This document shows, piece after piece, positions 16,331-24,151 of a stretch of DNA of 32,204 nt. The stretch is from Archangium sp. (lineage in GTDB: Bacteria; Myxococcota; Myxococcia; Myxococcales; Myxococcaceae): assembly GCA_030695565.1 (NCBI GenBank), contig JAUYRZ010000120.1, positions 1 to 32,204 of the forward strand, read 5' to 3'. The position numbers and the translations under genes were made by a program. Every line of letters starts with the position of its first letter. Position 1 is the first letter of the stretch. A model generated the notes under the pieces. The model was given only the letters and a program-made list of their open reading frames with translations, searched no databases and was not told the DNA's origin.

Positions 16331-16837
16331 TTATGCCACGCCCGATTTCACGTGAGTATCGATCCAGTCTTGCACCGCGAGCCCGGTGCCCATCGGCCAC
16401 GCGCGCAGTTTTTCCTTCGGGACCAGCTTGTACGCGGCGAGCTCCTGCTCGTTGAGCGTGATGGTGCCCGACGTGCGCACGTGGAAGGCGATGATCAACT
16501 CGTTGCGCATCTCGAAGGGGTAGACGCCGACCAGCGAGACCACTTCGCCGTCGAGGCCGACTTCCTCTTTCACTTCGCGCAGCACGCCTTGTTGCGGGGT
16601 CTCAGCGGCCTCGAGGAAGCCGGTCACGAGCGCGAACATCTTCTCCGGCCAGCTCTTGCCGCGCGCCAGCAGCATCTGCCCTTCGTGTTCGATGATCGCG
16701 GCGACCACCGGCGTGGGGTTGCCCCAGTACACGTAGCCGCAGCCCGCGCCCTCACACAGCTTGCGCTCCTTGCCGTGGTGCTCGCGGGTGCCCAACGCGC
16801 TGCCACAGCGGGGACAGAACTTGAATTCGTCGGCCAT
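16331..16837 (-). CDS. Nudix hydrolase with N-terminal zinc ribbon
   Basis: A 168-residue enzyme. The zinc ribbon uses Cys8, Cys11, Cys28 and Cys33 (CPRCG ... CEGAGC), as in NADH pyrophosphatases. The Nudix box starts at Gly73, with Glu79 and the catalytic block REVKEEVGL at 87-95, matching GX5EX7REUXEEXGU. It probably hydrolyses a nucleoside diphosphate derivative; the missing N-terminal NudC domain makes NADH decapping unsure. The start at 16837 is the ATG that precedes the zinc ribbon. It is the first gene of the minus cluster and divergent from the HAD gene across only 24 bp, so promoters must overlap the coding ends. Confidence 0.9.
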   Translation of the reverse strand: MADEFKFCPRCGSALGTREHHGKERKLCEGAGCGYVYWGNPTPVVAAIIEHEGQMLLARGKSWPEKMFALVTGFLEAAETPQQGVLREVKEEVGLDGEVVSLVGVYPFEMRNELIIAFHVRTSGTITLNEQELAAYKLVPKEKLRAWPMGTGLAVQDWIDTHVKSGVA

Positions 16838-16861
16838 GCGCGTGACATAACGCGCCCCGAG

Positions 16862-17455
16862 ATGTTTCCACGTGCCGTGCTGTTCGACATGGATGGTGTC
16901 CTCGTGAAGAGCGAGGAGGTCTGGTTCAAGGTCTGCGAAGCGGCTGGCGTGAAGTTTCGCGGCAAGGCGCTCAGCCGCGAGGAGTTCTTTCCCACCTTTG
17001 GTCAGGGCACGGCCGCGGACATTCCGGTGTTCGGGCTCGAGTGCACGGTCGCGGAGCTGGATGCGTTCTACGTGAGCGAGTTCGTGAAGCACCTGGATGC
17101 GATGTGGGTGAATCCCGAGGCGCGGCCGCTGTTGGAGTTGCTCGCGGGACAGGGTGTGAAGCTGGCCCTGGTGACGAACACGGTGGGTCCGCTGGCGAGC
17201 GAGATTCTGGCTCGCGCGAAGCTCAGTGGCTTGTTTGGTTCGCTCGCGACCGCAGACCGGGTGGTGCATGCGAAGCCGTCACCGGAGTTGGTGCAGTTGG
17301 CTCTGCGTGAACTTGGTGTTGCTCCTGGTGAAGCCTGGATGGTTGGGGATTCGCGGTTTGATCGCTCTGCGGCTCAAAGCGCGGGTGTGTTTTTTGTGGG
17401 GCTCGGGATTGATGGCGATCGGCGGATCGAACGGCTTTCGGAGCTGGCAGCGTAA
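16862..17455 (+). CDS. HAD-superfamily phosphatase (PGP/beta-PGM-like)
   Basis: A 197-residue hydrolase. Motif I DMDGVLVKSEE gives nucleophile Asp9 and acid/base Asp11; motif II is the Thr in LVTNT; motif III is the Lys in HAKPSPE; motif IV is GDSRFDRSAA. An all-alpha C1 cap lies between motifs I and II, as in phosphoglycolate phosphatase and beta-phosphoglucomutase-like proteins. The substrate cannot be named. The start at 16862 is fixed by motif I lying at residue 9; the open frame continues upstream over the antisense Nudix gene but has no HAD content. Confidence 0.9.
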   Translation: MFPRAVLFDMDGVLVKSEEVWFKVCEAAGVKFRGKALSREEFFPTFGQGTAADIPVFGLECTVAELDAFYVSEFVKHLDAMWVNPEARPLLELLAGQGVKLALVTNTVGPLASEILARAKLSGLFGSLATADRVVHAKPSPELVQLALRELGVAPGEAWMVGDSRFDRSAAQSAGVFFVGLGIDGDRRIERLSELAA

Positions 17456-17468
17456 GCCCTCTCCCCGA

Positions 17469-17492
17469 CCCTCTCCCCCGCGGGGGAGAGGG
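17469..17492. terminator. Perfect 24-bp palindrome after the HAD gene
   Basis: CCCTCTCCCCCG followed immediately by its exact complement forms a 12-bp-arm palindrome 13 nt after the HAD stop and 34 nt before fumC. The preceding CCCTCTCCCCGA is a flank of the dispersed repeat family. With no loop it must open a few pairs to fold as RNA. Either a REP-like element or a terminator. Confidence 0.6.
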
Positions 17493-17526
17493 AGCACCGG
17501 CATGGCGGTGATGTTAGTGGTGGCTC

Positions 17527-18915
17527 ATGACCACGCGCACGGAGAAGGACTCGTTCGGCCCCATCGAGGTTCCGTCGGAGCAGCTCTGGGGGGCGCAGAC
17601 GCAGCGCTCACTGCACTTCTTTCAGGTCTCGGAAGAGAAGATGCCCACCGAGCTCATCGCCGCGCTGGTGTTGATCAAGAAGGCGGCGGCCTCCGTCAAC
17701 GTGAAGCTCGCCGGGCTCGATCCGAAGAAGGAAGACGCCATCCGCCAGGCGGCAGACGAGGTGCTGGAGGGCGAACACCCGGGCGAGTTCCCGCTCTCCG
17801 TGTGGCAGACCGGCAGCGGCACCCAGACGAACATGAACGTGAACGAGGTGCTCGCCAATCGGGCCTCCGAGCTGCTGGGCGGCCCCCGCGGTGAAGCGCG
17901 CCTGGTGCACCCGAACGACGACGTCAACCGCAGCCAGTCGAGCAACGACGTCTTCCCCACCGCGATGCACCTCGCGGCGCTGGAGGCGATCAGCAAGCGC
18001 GTGCTGCCGGCGCTCGACACCCTGGTCGACGCCACGGAAGCGAAGTCCACCGCCTTCAAGGACATCGTGAAGCTCGGGCGCACGCACCTGCAAGACGCCA
18101 CGCCGCTGACCCTCGGCCAGGAGTTCTCCGGCTACGTCTCGCAACTGAAGCACGCGCGGCAACATCTCGAGGCGGCGCTGCCTCACCTCGGAGAGCTCGC
18201 CCTGGGCGGCACCGCGGTGGGCACCGGGCTCAACACGCCTCCCGGCTACGCAGAAGCGGTCGCGCAGGCGATCGCCGCTCTCTCTGAGCTGCCCGTGCGC
18301 ACCGCCGACAACAAGTTCGAGGCGCTGGCCACCTGCGATGCGCTGGTGCACGCGCATGGTGCACTCAAGGGGCTCGCGGTCAGTCTCTTCAAGTTCGCTT
18401 CCGACCTGCGGCTGCTGGGCAGTGGACCGCGCGCAGGCCTGGGCGAATTGTTGCTGCCTGAAAATGAACCGGGCTCGAGCATCATGCCGGGCAAGGTGAA
18501 CCCCACCCAGGCCGAGATGCTCACCATGGTCTGCGTGCAGGTGATGGCCAACGACACGGCCGTGTCTTTGGGCGGCGCCAGTGGCCACCTCGAGCTCAAC
18601 GTGTTCCGCCCGCTGGTGATCAACGCGTTCCTGCAGTCCTGCCGGTTGCTCGCCGACGGCATGGACTCGTTCTGCGAGCACTGCGTGGCCGGGCTCGAGC
18701 CGAACAAAGCCCGCATCGCCCAGCACGTGCAGGAGTCGTTGATGCTGGTCACCGCGCTCGCCCCGCACCTCGGCTACGAGAAGGCCGCGAAGATCGCCGC
18801 GCGCGCGCACCAGGAAGGCAGCACGCTCCGGGCCGCCGCCATCGCCACGGGCTTCGTCACCGCGGCCCAGTTCGACGCGTGGGTGAAGCCCGAAGACATG
18901 GTCGGCCCCCGGTAA
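17527..18915 (+). CDS. fumC: Class II fumarate hydratase FumC
   Basis: Fe-independent, homotetrameric enzyme interconverting fumarate and L-malate in the TCA cycle. The product is 462 residues, standard length. Diagnostic blocks are [32 protein letters not shown], the catalytic-His region [10 protein letters not shown] (about 184-193), and the fumarate-lyase signature [11 protein letters not shown] (316-326). The ATG at 17527 gives the usual N-terminus (DSFGPIEVP). It appears monocistronic: a palindrome precedes it and 145 bp separate it from the next gene. Confidence 0.97.
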   Translation: MTTRTEKDSFGPIEVPSEQLWGAQTQRSLHFFQVSEEKMPTELIAALVLIKKAAASVNVKLAGLDPKKEDAIRQAADEVLEGEHPGEFPLSVWQTGSGTQTNMNVNEVLANRASELLGGPRGEARLVHPNDDVNRSQSSNDVFPTAMHLAALEAISKRVLPALDTLVDATEAKSTAFKDIVKLGRTHLQDATPLTLGQEFSGYVSQLKHARQHLEAALPHLGELALGGTAVGTGLNTPPGYAEAVAQAIAALSELPVRTADNKFEALATCDALVHAHGALKGLAVSLFKFASDLRLLGSGPRAGLGELLLPENEPGSSIMPGKVNPTQAEMLTMVCVQVMANDTAVSLGGASGHLELNVFRPLVINAFLQSCRLLADGMDSFCEHCVAGLEPNKARIAQHVQESLMLVTALAPHLGYEKAAKIAARAHQEGSTLRAAAIATGFVTAAQFDAWVKPEDMVGPR

Positions 18916-19060
18916 AACCAACCAGCCGCTCTGGCTTCTGGGTGGCGGTTGCTGTGGGTGACGCGTTGCGGCAGGAGGCAGATTACGGGTTGAGGGGGAA
19001 ACCCGGGCTACGATGCAGCTTCGCGGTTGGGCTCCCCACGCCCTCTCCCCAGGAGCATCC

Positions 19061-21979
19061 ATGCCGTTCTTCTCCCGACTGTCCGTCGTCCTGCTGGCCC
19101 TCGGTCTCGCGTCGTGCACGTGCGGGCGCGCTCCGGTGCAGAACGCGCTCAAGCCCGATGGTCAGGCGTGTGCGGAAGACGAAGAGTGCGAGTCGTCGCT
19201 CTGCGACAAGCTCCCCGGCAAGGAGAAGGTCTGCTTCAAGAAGTGTTCGGCCGGCTGCAAGGCGGGCGACCTCTGCAGCGCGCTGGCGGTGAACGACAGG
19301 TTCGCCTGCGTGCCTGAAGTGCCGGGCCTCTGCCAGCCGTGCGCGCTCAACGTCGACTGCCCGTACCCCGGAGATCGCTGCCTGGAGATCGGCGGCACCA
19401 AGGTCTGCTCGCGTGACTGCAGCTTCGATGGCCAGTGCCCCACCAGCTACCGCTGCGCCGACGGCACCGACACCAACGGCGCCTACGTGACCAAGCAGTG
19501 CCAGCCCACCTCCGGCACCTGCGAGTGCGTGGCGGCGAGCGCGGGGCAGACGCAGCCGTGCTCCGAGACCAACAGCTTTGGTACCTGCAACGGCGTTCGC
19601 ACCTGCCGGCCGCCCAACGGCTACGAGGCCTGCACCGCGCCCGTGCCCACCACCGAGTCGTGCAACGGCCGCGATGACGATTGCAACGGCATGACCGACG
19701 AGAACCTGGGCGACACCACCTGCGGCACCGGCGAGTGCCGCCGCACCGTCACCAACTGCGTCAACGGCGCGCCGCAGCCGTGCGAGCCGGGCCTGCCGGG
19801 CATCGAGATCTGCGACGAGAAGGACAACGACTGCGACTCGGTCGTCGACGAGGGCTTCGACAAGCTGACCTCACTGAACAACTGCGGCACCTGCGGCACG
19901 GTCTGCGCCCGGCCCAACGCCATGCCGGTGTGCATGGGCGGCATGTGCAGCATCGGCGCGTGCAACCCCGGCTTCGTCAACGCCGACGGCATCGATGGCA
20001 ACGGCTGCGAGCTGATGTGCACGCCCACCGGCGCTGAAGTCTGCGATGGCACCGACAACGACTGCGATGGGTTCATCGACGAAGGCTTCACGCTCGCCTC
20101 CGACCCCACCAACTGCGGCGTCTGCGGGCGGGTGTGCAACGTGAACAACGGCAACATCCAGACCTACGCGTGCGTGGCCACCCAGTGCGGCATCATGACC
20201 TGCAACTCGGGCTTCGCGGATTGTGACCAGTCGTACGGCACGGGCTGCGAGCGCAACGTCGCCTCCGACATCAACAACTGCGGCAACTGCAACGAGGTGT
20301 GCACCACCCCCAACGCGACGCCGGTCTGTGCCTCGAGCGCGTGCGCGATCGGTTCGTGCAACGCGGGCTACTCCGACTGCGACACGGTGGTGGCCACCGG
20401 CTGCGAGGTGCAGACGGCGACCAACGTCGACAAGTGCGGCAGCTGCACCAACGTCTGCCCGACCCGCAACAACGCGGCGCGCACCTGCGTGGCCGGAGGC
20501 TGCGGCTTCACCTGCAACCCGGGCTTCGTGAACCTCGATGGCAACGCGGCCAACGGCTGCGAGTACACCTGCGTGGCGAGTGGCGCGGATGATCCCGACG
20601 ACAGCTCGACCGACCAAAACTGCGACGGCATCGACGGCGACGTCTCGCGGGCGATCTTCGTCTCGCTCTCCGGCAACGATCTCAACCCGGGTACGCGCCA
20701 GCAGCCCAAGCGCACCATTCAGGCCGGCATTGCGGCGGCCTCCACCACGCTGCCGCACGTGTACGTCTCGGCCGGTTTCTACGATGAGCCGGTGGCGCTG
20801 CGCAGCGGCGTGTCGATCTACGGCGGGTACGCGCCCACCACCTGGGTGCGCGGGCCGGGCTCGGTGGTCACCATTCGCAACGGGCTCATCAACGCGGGCC
20901 GCATCGTGGCGGTCTCGGGTCTGGGCATCACCGAGCCGAGCACCATCGCGTACGTCACCATTCGTGCGCTCGACACCACCGCCGCGGGGGTGAGCACCTA
21001 CGGTCTGCACTGTGAGAACTGCCCGGCGTTGACTGTGCGCTCCTCGCTGATCATCGCGGGCTCGGCGGGCGCGGGCACGAACGGCTCCAGCACGGGAGCG
21101 GGCGCCAGTGGCTCGGGCGGCTTCAACGGCAACGGTGGCTCTTGCGACAACTCGGCAGGTTCGGGCGGCGCTGCGGGTACCTCGAGCTGTGGCCGCAATG
21201 GTGGCGCAGGTGGATTCGGAGGGCAGGAAGGCCGGAACACCGGTACCCCCGGCGCCACGGGCGTGGTGGGCACCCCGGGAGGTGGAGGTGGAGGTGGCGG
21301 TGGTAGCTGCAACGCGTTCTGCGGCAGCTGCAGCGCGGGCGGCCGAGGTGGTGACGGCTTCAATGGGACTTCGGGCTCGAGCGGGAGCAACGGCGGCGCG
21401 GGCAATGGTGGCGTGGTGGTCGCCAGCTTCTGGGTGGGTTCTTCGGGCGGCAACGGCGCCAACGGCCTGCATGGCAACGGCGGCGGCGGCGGTGGTGGTG
21501 GTGGTGGCCAGGGCGGCGGCTGCGTCGATGACGGCGGCGGCAACGGCGGCGGTGGTGGTGGCGCGGGCGGCTGCGGCGGTGGTGGTGGCCTGGGTGGCGG
21601 CGCTGGCGGCGGCTCGTTCGGCGTCTTCCTGGTGAACTCCAACGGCATCCGTTTCGAGAACGCGGAGATCAGCAGCGGCAACGGCGGCTCGGGTGGTGTG
21701 GGCGCGCCGGGGGCGGGTGGTGGTTCGGGTGGCGGGCGTGGGTTCGGCGCCAACACCTGCACCGGCGAGGTCGGTGGTGGTGGCAACGGTGGCCTCGGCG
21801 GCGATGGCGGCGGAGGTGGCCACGGCGGCGGCGGCGCGGGCGGGTTGTCGTACGGCATCTACCGCGTCAACACGGCGCCCACGCTGGTCGGCGGCTTCAT
21901 CTCGCCTGGTAACGCGGGCAACGGCGGCTTCTCGCCGGGCGCGTCGGGTTCGCCGGGTACGTCGGGCACGATGAACTGA
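19061..21979 (+). CDS. Large lipoprotein: MopE motifs, DUF1565-like region, PGRS-like glycine tail
   Basis: A 972-residue surface protein. AGGAG lies 6 nt before the ATG at 19061, which begins the lipoprotein signal MPFFSRLSVVLLALGLASC (Cys19). Residues about 25-190 are Cys-rich. Three MopE-type motifs follow at about 199, 249 and 326 (ESCNGRDDDCNGMTDENL, EICDEKDNDCDSVVDEGF, EVCDGTDNDCDGFIDEGF). These are interleaved with NCGxCGxVC ... ACNPGFV modules to about residue 520. Around 530-650 there is a pectin-lyase-like DUF1565 signature (SLSGNDLNPGTRQQPKRTIQAGI and GVSIYGGY). From about 667 to the end the protein is roughly half glycine, in GGxGG runs. No enzyme motif is seen; a structural or adhesive surface role is inferred. 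Confidence 0.88.
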   Translation: MPFFSRLSVVLLALGLASCTCGRAPVQNALKPDGQACAEDEECESSLCDKLPGKEKVCFKKCSAGCKAGDLCSALAVNDRFACVPEVPGLCQPCALNVDCPYPGDRCLEIGGTKVCSRDCSFDGQCPTSYRCADGTDTNGAYVTKQCQPTSGTCECVAASAGQTQPCSETNSFGTCNGVRTCRPPNGYEACTAPVPTTESCNGRDDDCNGMTDENLGDTTCGTGECRRTVTNCVNGAPQPCEPGLPGIEICDEKDNDCDSVVDEGFDKLTSLNNCGTCGTVCARPNAMPVCMGGMCSIGACNPGFVNADGIDGNGCELMCTPTGAEVCDGTDNDCDGFIDEGFTLASDPTNCGVCGRVCNVNNGNIQTYACVATQCGIMTCNSGFADCDQSYGTGCERNVASDINNCGNCNEVCTTPNATPVCASSACAIGSCNAGYSDCDTVVATGCEVQTATNVDKCGSCTNVCPTRNNAARTCVAGGCGFTCNPGFVNLDGNAANGCEYTCVASGADDPDDSSTDQNCDGIDGDVSRAIFVSLSGNDLNPGTRQQPKRTIQAGIAAASTTLPHVYVSAGFYDEPVALRSGVSIYGGYAPTTWVRGPGSVVTIRNGLINAGRIVAVSGLGITEPSTIAYVTIRALDTTAAGVSTYGLHCENCPALTVRSSLIIAGSAGAGTNGSSTGAGASGSGGFNGNGGSCDNSAGSGGAAGTSSCGRNGGAGGFGGQEGRNTGTPGATGVVGTPGGGGGGGGGSCNAFCGSCSAGGRGGDGFNGTSGSSGSNGGAGNGGVVVASFWVGSSGGNGANGLHGNGGGGGGGGGGQGGGCVDDGGGNGGGGGGAGGCGGGGGLGGGAGGGSFGVFLVNSNGIRFENAEISSGNGGSGGVGAPGAGGGSGGGRGFGANTCTGEVGGGGNGGLGGDGGGGGHGGGGAGGLSYGIYRVNTAPTLVGGFISPGNAGNGGFSPGASGSPGTSGTMN
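21060..21975 (+). repeat. Glycine-coding low-complexity tract (PGRS-like)
   Basis: About 300 codons dominated by GGN, with short irregular runs such as GGGGGG and GNGGSGG interrupted by Asn, Ser and Ala. Synonymous codons vary (GGC, GGT, GGA), so the tract is not a simple nucleotide repeat. It lies wholly within the preceding lipoprotein gene. Confidence 0.75.
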
Positions 21980-22183
21980 TTCAGGTCTCTCGGTAGCGAC
22001 CCAGAAACCGCACCGGGGAAGGCGGTCAAGGCTGGGGCTGCTTCGGTGCTCGTGCCGCGCAGGCCTCTCGGCTTCGCGCGAAGGCGTTTACGGGGCGAAT
22101 TCGGCGCGTTCAGCCGACCCGGGTCACTTGAGTCGAAGCTGGCCTGTTCGAGGCCTTTCCCGGCTTCCGATTGCGAGTCCTCA

Positions 22184-22271
22184 TGTTGCGGATACTGCAT
22201 CGAGAGCCGATTCTTGCTCGCGGCCGTACGGCAGCTCGGGAAATCCGGCGCTCGATGCAGAATCCGCAACA
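22184..22271. repeat. Long inverted repeat, unit 1
   Basis: Arms at 22184-22204 (starting TGTTGCGGAT) and 22251-22271 (ending ATCCGCAACA) are complementary over 21 bp with a single mismatch. The loop is 46 nt and contains the palindrome CCGTACGG. It could form a strong hairpin in RNA or single-stranded DNA. Confidence 0.8.
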
Positions 22272-22318
22272 CGGCTCGCGAACGACCTGGGTTCAGCGCC
22301 TTCACGCTCGAGTGTTCG

Positions 22319-22407
22319 TGTTACGGATTCTCCATCGACGCCCTGTTTCTGCTCGCAGCCGTACGACGCATCGCAAGATATCGGTGCTCGATGAAGAATC
22401 CGTAACA
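22319..22407. repeat. Long inverted repeat, unit 2
   Basis: Arms at 22319-22338 (starting TGTTACGGAT) and 22388-22407 (ending ATCCGTAACA) pair over 20 bp with one mismatch, with a 49-nt loop containing CAGCCGTACGA. It is homologous to unit 1 with a 135-bp period. The G:C pair in GTTGCGG/CCGCAAC is A:T here on both arms. Confidence 0.8.
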
Positions 22408-22506
22408 GGCCTGCGACCTGCGGGTCCTCGCCCGAGGCCGAGAGCCTGTTCGACGCGACCCCGATGCAGATCCGGAAACCAGCTCGTTCCCCAAGGCCGA
22501 TTGACG

Positions 22507-24114
22507 TCACTGCACCAGGCCCTGCTTCACCAGCCAGCCCACGATGAAGCGCGCCACCCACGGGCGGCGATCGACCAGGCGGGTGATCATCTCGGCCTCG
22601 AGCTCGCCCAGCGTCCGCGGCTCGGTGGTGTTGATCAGCAGCGCTCGCACGTCTTCTTCGACGAAGAGGTGTTTGAGCTCGGGGTAGATGACGAAGTCGT
22701 TCGCCCGCGAGCTGCGCTGCACACGCCGTGATGGGTCGAACGTCGCCGTGGGGAAGTGACCGAAGAAGTCGCCGTAGTCGAGGCGCAGCGGGTGCGGTTT
22801 GCCACTGGGCTTCGCGCCTGTCGCAGCGAGGCGGTGCCACTCGTACTCGTACTTCGGAATCACCACGCTCCAGTCGTAGCGTTCACGTGCACGCCCGGCG
22901 GCCGCCTTGCCGAGGCGTTCACGCCGCGCCGGATCGAGCACCAGCTCACGCAGCGCAGACTCGAGCGGGCCCAGCTCGACCTCGATCGACTGCGCCAACA
23001 CCAGGTGCAGCGGCCGCTCGTACAACAGCGGCGCGAGCTCACTCAGCTCCGACCAATCGACGTTGAGTCGCGTCGGCACGCGCACGCCCACGGTCTCATC
23101 CACCGTGTCGCGGTAGCCGTCGAAGTCGGAGGCCACCACCGGCAACCCCGCGGCGAGCGCTTCGATCACCGACTGACCGAAGGTCTCCTGCACGTTGTCC
23201 ACCGGCGAGACGAAGAGGTCGCTCGCAGCCAGCAGGTCCTTCTTCTCGGCGTCGGTGAAGTCGACCTTGAGGCGCAGGCGATCGTGCACGCCCAGGTGAC
23301 GCGCCCACAGCTCGAGCATCTCGGGCGTCTTCGTGCCCTGCCGCGCACCGGCGAGCAGGAGATAGACGGGCGGCGCTCCGGCGCTCGGCTCGCTCACCAG
23401 CTTCTCCAGCACGCGCAGCACCGGAAAGAGGTCGAGCTTGTCGTACTCTGTGAAGCGCGCGAGGCAGGTGATGAGCACGGCGTTCGAAGGCAGGTTGAGC
23501 GAGGTGCGCGTGGCGGCCCGATTGCCTCCGATCACCGAGTCCAGCTCGACGCCCAGCGGCACGTGCGGCAGATCCCAACGGGGCAGGGTGCCTTGAAATC
23601 CGGCGGTCTGCGCTTCGCTCTCCAGCCGGTTGAAGCTGCGTTCGATGACGCCGCGGCCCGCGGTGGAAGAACAGAACAGCGCGTCGGAAGCGGTGGGGCG
23701 CACGAAGAGGTGGCGCGCGAGCTCCTGGTGAAAACGCGGGTACGACAGCGAGTGGATCTGCCCGGTCACCGGCACCGTCTTCGAGGCGAACCGATCGCGC
23801 GCGGCGAGCAGATCGTAGAGCCGGTCGACGTGAGAGGCGTGGTGCAGCACGTCGAGGCGCCCTCGCGACAACAGCTCAGGCAGTTGCCACACCGTGTACG
23901 CCGCCAGCCGCTCTTCCGGCACGTTCCAGGTCTGCGTGAGCTGCTCGAGCGCGGGGAGGTCTGCGGTCTCTCCGATGAAGAGCGCGATCTCTTCGAAGCT
24001 CGAATGGCGCAGCAGCGCTTTGAGGAACTGCGCGTTGGCCACGGTCCGGCCGACCAGTGGTTGACCTGGAGTGGTCCAGGTTCCCGGTGCGGCCAACATT
24101 CCCAGTGTTCGCAT
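22507..24114 (-). CDS. GT4-family glycosyltransferase with C-terminal extension
   Basis: A 535-residue GT-B fold enzyme. The nucleotide-sugar half shows LNLPSNAVLITCLARFTEYDK, then KKDLLAASDLFVSPVDNVQETFGQSVIEALAAGLPVVASDFDGYRD, which is the GT4 signature with the catalytic ExxFGxxxxEA element. The acceptor half (about 1-215) is not assignable. Beyond the usual end (about residue 425) there is an extra stretch of 110 residues containing FFGHFPTATFDPSRRVQ and LFVEEDVRALLINT, ending LVKQGLVQ, possibly a small winged-helix-like domain; this is unrecognised. Probably makes an exported polysaccharide or glycoconjugate. Stands 37 nt from the next minus-strand gene, so the two could share an mRNA. 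Confidence 0.87.
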   Translation of the reverse strand: MRTLGMLAAPGTWTTPGQPLVGRTVANAQFLKALLRHSSFEEIALFIGETADLPALEQLTQTWNVPEERLAAYTVWQLPELLSRGRLDVLHHASHVDRLYDLLAARDRFASKTVPVTGQIHSLSYPRFHQELARHLFVRPTASDALFCSSTAGRGVIERSFNRLESEAQTAGFQGTLPRWDLPHVPLGVELDSVIGGNRAATRTSLNLPSNAVLITCLARFTEYDKLDLFPVLRVLEKLVSEPSAGAPPVYLLLAGARQGTKTPEMLELWARHLGVHDRLRLKVDFTDAEKKDLLAASDLFVSPVDNVQETFGQSVIEALAAGLPVVASDFDGYRDTVDETVGVRVPTRLNVDWSELSELAPLLYERPLHLVLAQSIEVELGPLESALRELVLDPARRERLGKAAAGRARERYDWSVVIPKYEYEWHRLAATGAKPSGKPHPLRLDYGDFFGHFPTATFDPSRRVQRSSRANDFVIYPELKHLFVEEDVRALLINTTEPRTLGELEAEMITRLVDRRPWVARFIVGWLVKQGLVQ

Positions 24115-24151
24115 GGCGGCGAACCCTAGCCGCGTTCGAAATCAAGAGTCG

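Larger units (their letters stand above)
21980..22506. other. Non-coding repeat-rich interval, 527 bp
   Basis: No supported gene. Short frames on both strands are not protein-like and reflect the repeat. It holds two long related inverted repeats (22184-22271 and 22319-22407), a 12-bp palindrome CTTCGCGCGAAG at 22072-22083, and a weaker outer inverted pair (AGGCCTCTCGGC near 22061 and GCCGAGAGCCT near 22437) that brackets both. It separates the glycine-tail lipoprotein from the convergent glycosyltransferase. Confidence 0.6.

Noticed and set aside
19871-21823. 650-codon minus-strand frame opposite the glycine-tail lipoprotein
   Set aside because: It is the antisense of MopE/glycine codons, rich in Ala/Thr/Arg without any domain pattern.
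22046-22405. Short plus-strand frames with a repeated LLAAVR peptide
   Set aside because: The peptide repeat follows from the 135-bp DNA repeat (a multiple of three); no start site and no protein-like conservation.
22184-22407. CRISPR array or integron attC sites
   Set aside because: Only two units, each an inverted repeat with a long loop, no regular spacers; the ends do not match attC R'/R'' core sites.
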